Of a DNA stretch of 64,000 nt, positions 52,301 to 58,300 are shown piece after piece (position 1 is the stretch's first letter; every line of letters begins with the position of its first letter). Source of the stretch: Acanthaster planci (taxonomy: Eukaryota; Echinodermata; Asteroidea; Valvatida; Acanthasteridae). The notes below the pieces were generated by a model. That model did no database searches and was not told the origin of the DNA. It saw only the letters and a program-made list of their open reading frames with translations. The translations under genes were made by a program, and so were the position numbers. Location: positions 373,736-437,735 of the forward strand of contig NW_019091557.1 of NCBI RefSeq assembly GCF_001949145.1, in the 5' to 3' direction.

Positions 52301-55300
52301 TCCCAGGGGAGGAGAGAGGTATCCTCGAACCCCTCTTTTTTGCACAAGGTAACAGGATCACCCCCAGTTTTTTTGTGCCAAGCGGACCTAAAACATATAC
52401 TTATTATTATCTCACGCAATCTGTTAAGAGACAGAAGTAGTAAAATGTTAACTAAATAACACATCGACATAAGAGTTGGTTTCAGATCAGATAGACGGAT
52501 GGATTACAGGATAGCATCACCGTGCTAGTATTGAGATGTTTTGCGTAGTTCGGATGACTTTTCAAAAATTCGAATTATTCCTACACCTTTCAGTTAGTAT
52601 CGATTTGAAGAGCCAACCATAAATAACTTCATACGTTGTGTATTAAGTTTGGTTTTAATTAAAAGAGGGGGAAAAGATTTAGGCATAAATTTTTGTTAAC
52701 CTTGTTTGTTGTATGATATATGACTTTAATATCAGGAAATTCCGTGGCATTGGGAAAACAAACATAGATGCTACGTAACCCAATTCTATTGGAATAGGGG
52801 GCTGAAGGACACCAGTGACAGCGTCACGTGGTTTCCAGCCCCCCCCCCCGGTTATCCCCCACCCCAACCCTCTCTCGCGGGCACAGACTTCGTCCCCTGA
52901 ATTTGACACGAAATTCTCAGTGGTTCCAGCCAAATGTAGTGGTTTTTCTTTGTTTCCGGAGAAAAAAGTTCAAGCAATGATCAGTCTCAAATCAAGAATA
53001 TTATTTTGCTGTGTTGTGGTTTATGTTGACCGAATTACACTCACTATTGACCAGAGCGAATAGTACATGTTGTTTGATGGAATGGGTCATGAATATGCTA
53101 CGTCTGGTCTACCCCCAAAAACCTTGCAACAATTACACTGTAAGGAAGAGCACATCTATGTTGAAAAAGTGGGGATATTTATCTCATATTAATTACGGTA
53201 TCTTACCGCACGAGGGCAAACTACACGTATGACTGTGAAAAGTTTCCTTTCATGGGAGACATGTTGTAATGTACCACATTTACAGAAATGTCCGTGAAGT
53301 AACATGAACACTTTTATGTGCATAATAATTTGCCAGCTTGACAAAGGGCCCTTTCCAACGAAAGCAAGAACATGTACAAAGGTATGGAAACAGCGAGCTA
53401 GTTACTCAGTTGCCTTGGCCATATAGTGTGGAAATCTTGTGACTTGTGTCGTGTGGTGTGGATCTAACCCAATGCGAGCCCGTCTGGTTTTTTTTTCTGT
53501 TGCCCAAACTTGTGCTCTTCCTTTTATTCCCTTCACGCCCTCTGATTTAAAAACCAAACGTCTTTTATATTAGAACACCGGTATGCATTTGTTGCATACT
53601 TGGAAAGAGATACTCTCAAGTTGTTTAATTTTGACTGACGACATTTGTAGTTTTTATTTCTTCGTGTTCTTCAGTTTCATTTGAGTTGCCATAATTATAT
53701 TAATCCAAATAATTTGAATATTACGACTTGTTAATTAATGTGCTTAACAACATTGATGTTACATCTAACAGCACTGACGACTGCACATGAGCATGCAGTT
53801 CGATTTTTCCCGTTGATTGTTTTTTTCTCACGCAAACAATAATAGATTTCAAAATCCAGACTTCACTAATGGCAATGTCAAAATTGATTTTCATCCTGAT
53901 GGCTAGACGACATTCAACAGCTATTAATCACTCCCAAAAATATCGAATTTCTGCAGTGTGGCTTTGCAAACCAGTCTTGATCGCTCATGTTTATCGTTAA
54001 GTCTGGTATGTGTTCACAAGATCTCCACTCGAGATCCACAGAAAAACAATACCCTATCCGATATAGTGACGATAAAGTGGCGCCATGCAATAGGGGGCGA
54101 TTCACAATAGTGCGCCACCATGAGTTTGCAACGCGTTGGCCAATCACAGCTCGCGAAATTTGTCGACCCTTTCCGAACGCGCATTAGGTCGACAAATATC
54201 GCGCATTGTGATTGGTCAACGCGTTGCAATCTCTTGATGGCGCACTATTGTGAAACGCCCGTATTGATTTTTTTTTACTGAAAAAAAAGCGAAATACCTG
54301 AATTCTTCTCGTGACCCTAGAACAGTCTATAGAATGTTGGTGTCAGTTAGCTGACGATGTTACTCAGTGGATTTGAACAATGAACAGACATGGAACGATG
54401 AGTCACAGGCTTGATTTGGTGTCGGCAAACCGTCATGGGTCACATCATCTGTTAGCTGACACATTATCACCAGAAACAAACCACGATGCTATCACTGAAT
54501 CCCTTGCTTTTTTGCTAGCTAGGTGTTACTCAAATGAGCTGGAACTCATCAACTTGAAAATATTATACAAACATATACATGGCCCTTTACCCTACGCCAG
54601 TCTGCGGGATCGTTAATACTGTTAGAATCTGTTTCCTAGCAATGTGAAGAAGGATGGGCCACTGCTTCGCTTGACCCCGCCCCCTACCCGGCACCCCCTA
54701 GCATGCATTACTAATGTGCATGCGTCAGTCAAACCTATATAAAGTGACCGGTCAATGAGGGCGCGGGGCTGCCGTTTAGGTAGGTATTTCTCACTTTTCC
54801 TATGCAGCTACAGACACAGTAACCAAACGGCGCAGCTCGCGAGGTAACTTTACGACTGGTCTGACGTTAATGCTTAGTCCAGTACCGCCGATGCCTTCAC
54901 CGTGTGGCAATTCCCCTCCCCCACCCCGTGCTTATTATATCCCGGTTCGTCTTGCACGTGATGAACGCTGCCATTATGTTCAAGATTTGTTTTGTGTTGT
55001 TCCTTGTATATCGCAAAAGTTTGTATCGCAAAAATACGGTTTTCTGAAAGGAAGGACGAAAGAAACGATCGACTATTGTTTCTAACAATGGAAAATGTAG
55101 AAATTTTGATTGATTTAATATTGTACCGGTAATGCCTTCTCACAATGCATAAAGCATGATGTTATGTTAAATGCTTTCAAGTTATTTACTTTCTGAACAA
55201 GAAAAGCACCTTTTTATTGATTTATTTCAGTTTCGTGTTTGCTTTGCAAATACATGTACTGTGCATATATTTACATATTAACAGTAGATTCAAAGAATAG

Positions 55301-58300
55301 AATCTTAATTTCGACTGTGCGTTGCATAATTATGATCAAATTAAGGAAAGAAGTTAAGAACTAGATTGGACATTATTTAGAAAATTAAATAATAACTTTG
55401 TTGAACCAATAAGTAAACTGCCCATGACTAAATATTCCAGTACTAATCAATTTATAAGGAAATTTAACTGGAGGAATTAACTCTGCTATCTGCTAAAGAT
55501 ACAACATCTGTGAAAATTTCGTTTTTTAACTTAACCAAGACAGTTTTTGACGGGATTTCATCTATTACAGTTATATTACCCTTTTCCAGTTGACGATACG
55601 TATGTATAATTCAGCAGCACCCAATCTGATGTCCTTACCTTTGTAGACCATCATCGCGATAAACCATCCAAACCCCCTCCCTCCTCTTCGACGCAACACA
55701 GACAACCCTACAACGGACAAAACCACGGCAAGGGATACCAGACCAATGGAACAGTGAAGACAGACCACGGTGGAAAAGGTGCGGCGTGATTTCGGTAGTA
55801 GAGCGCCTACATCTATTTGTAAATCAGACTTATTGCAGGTTAAGTATTGGGGTACACAGTGTACTTTCTTCGCATTTCCCTCTGTAACTGGAGAAGGACT
55901 CGACATATCAGCTTTAAAGTTGGTAAACAGATTGGTCTTAGAAGTTTGTTTTGGTTGGACCCCAAGGCTCAAAGGTCACTTTATGGTTAGAACAAAGAAA
56001 TTGGTTTTCCTACCGTGGTTCCGTAAAGACGAAACACATTAATCTCGAACCTTATTTATTGGTTCATCTTGATAAATTTGGACTTTATCGCTTAAAGTCA
56101 TAAATTACACCTGTATGGATTTAACAATGGGCTTACCGGGGCATTTGTGATCGATAACACACCTGTTTATTAAAGTTTGAATCGCTTCGCCAGTAGCAAA
56201 GTTTCGGTCATTACATAACGACATGACTTTTGGGCCTCCTAAAGACCCAGAAGATTCAAAGAAAAGTGATTGCATTTTAGAAAACCTGGACGAGTGATAT
56301 AAGGCTGTCGCTCAGAGATACTCCAGTTCTATATGCTCGTATGGCAACGCCTTAAAGCTGCATTTCGTCACATCCAAGACCATTGGGAGTGACTTTCGGT
56401 AAACTTTCAAGGGGCTGTTATTTGGTCTGAAGTGTATCTAAATCAATGTAAACTGTGCGATTTGAAACTCAAGTTGAAGACACAGCTAAGGGAACGTATG
56501 CTATAGTACCCTGCAGGTTTCTCCTGTGGGACGTTTCACGGGTAAATATCAAAACATGGCGCTGAAGGAAGATGTTCTATCGTCGGAGATACGGGCACGC
56601 TTACCATGCAGTTCATTTTAATGTAAACTCCCCCTCCAACGGCCTGTGTCTTTCTAGTTATCGACCATAATGCGAATCACACAGCTAAAGATGGGAGTCC
56701 CCTAAAACGCCAGCCGCCCAAATCCTCCCCAACCACAAGTGCCAGCAGCAAACCGTCAAGCATCAGTACATCTGTTAAAGTCACCGTGACTACCAAACAC
56801 CCCTCCGGCAGCAAACAAGGCCAAGGCAGCAAGGAGACAAAGACCAGCACGCAGGAGAACAAGACAGCAGCGGAGACGAAGAAGCAAGTCAGTAATGAAC
56901 AGATCATACAAACAAACAGGAACGTCATGAGTAGAAAAACTACATTATAAGCCATTATATAAGAAATCCGTTACTGATGTCCTGTATACAATAGTGTACT
57001 TGGGTGTCTCTGGCATCCTGAGCAGAGGCGTCACCCTTGCGAACCTGATTATTATTAGGGCATACGTTGCTGCTTTTGGTAAAAAGGATTCAACTCAAGT
57101 CATTTCTTTAACCCTAAAAGAAAGAGTTTATTTTGGTCCATCTCACCAGAACTCGGCTGTGCCTCGCTCGATTTCTTTGAATCTTGGCGTGCATTACAAC
57201 ACGCTTTTGTTATTATTATAAATGTGAAGTTTGAACTCGGTCGAACGTATAAACCATAAGCCTGGTTTCCAAATGGTCGTTTGTAAGGCAGACGGAACGC
57301 AAGACGTGAAGATGCAGACTTAAACGGAAGAAATGGTGCATGTCATCATTCCACCCAAAAATTGAAACAAAATGGCGGCCGAAACTGTGCATTGTGATTG
57401 ACCTACCGTCTCATGATGCCAACCCTCTACTCCAGTCTTTATGCATTTTATTGACGGTCAGCTATTTAGGCCGTTTCCCAGTACTCAACTTCGTCTCCCT
57501 CTCAGGCTTCGTCCCCGAAACTAATCCCCAATTGTGGGCCTGAAGCGTTTTAATTAAATTTAATTACTGTAAGTTGTTGCTCTCTTACATCTTATTTGAT
57601 GTTTTGTGGCACTAATTAGTGCGCTTACAGCTTCAAAGTCAGCTAGTAAAAAACAGTTGAAGCCTGAGACGGAGCCGAAGTTGAGTATTGGAAAACGGCC
57701 TTATATAGTTGATCACTGGGGTGTAATATTTAAGCATTAAGGAGAAAATGCGCTAAATTCGCAGAGCTAAGCAAGAGAGACATCGTTGCATGCCGGTCAT
57801 GCCAGCATGCGTGTTTGTATGGGGATACCACGGCTACTCAACGCAGACAGTCGGCAAAATTGTACCTTGCTCAACTTTGCCGATCGTTCGAGGGCTGGTT
57901 TGCGTTCGTCTGCGTTGTCGGCGACACCTCCGTTTGACATGTTTCCATTTGTCCGCGTTGCAGTTTGCGTCCTCATAGCGTTACTCTGCATTTCTTACGT
58001 CGATATGGAAACCAGGAAATATGCTCATTTGAAGTTCAAGGCTACATGCGTGCCATCCCGAGTGCTTTAAGCACCACTGTGGAAACAGTATACATTTTGG
58101 GCTGACGTGTTCCACGCAAATGCTCGCTGCACAAGAACAGTTTGTTCGGTTTTCGCAAAATTGGTGTCGAAATGACTGCAAAAAGTAACTCTAAAAGCTC
58201 CTGAAGGCTCACCTCCTAAAGGAATTGCACTGCGGCGGTATTGGAAAAAAATGTTGATGGGCGGATTCCGCAACCCCGACTCTTTTTGGGTTGGCGAATC

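Larger units (their letters stand above)
51460..55646 (+). other. Intron with family A repeat and a candidate promoter
   Basis: 4.2-kb intron. It contains the family A foldback at 54095-54260 and a GC-box plus TATA arrangement at 54675-54744 (listed separately). The remainder is AT-rich. I found no firm additional exon in a fitting phase. Confidence 0.65.

Noticed and set aside
54380-54616. 78-codon open frame upstream of the candidate promoter
   Set aside because: No recognisable domain, and no splice sites in a phase fitting exons 17 and 18.
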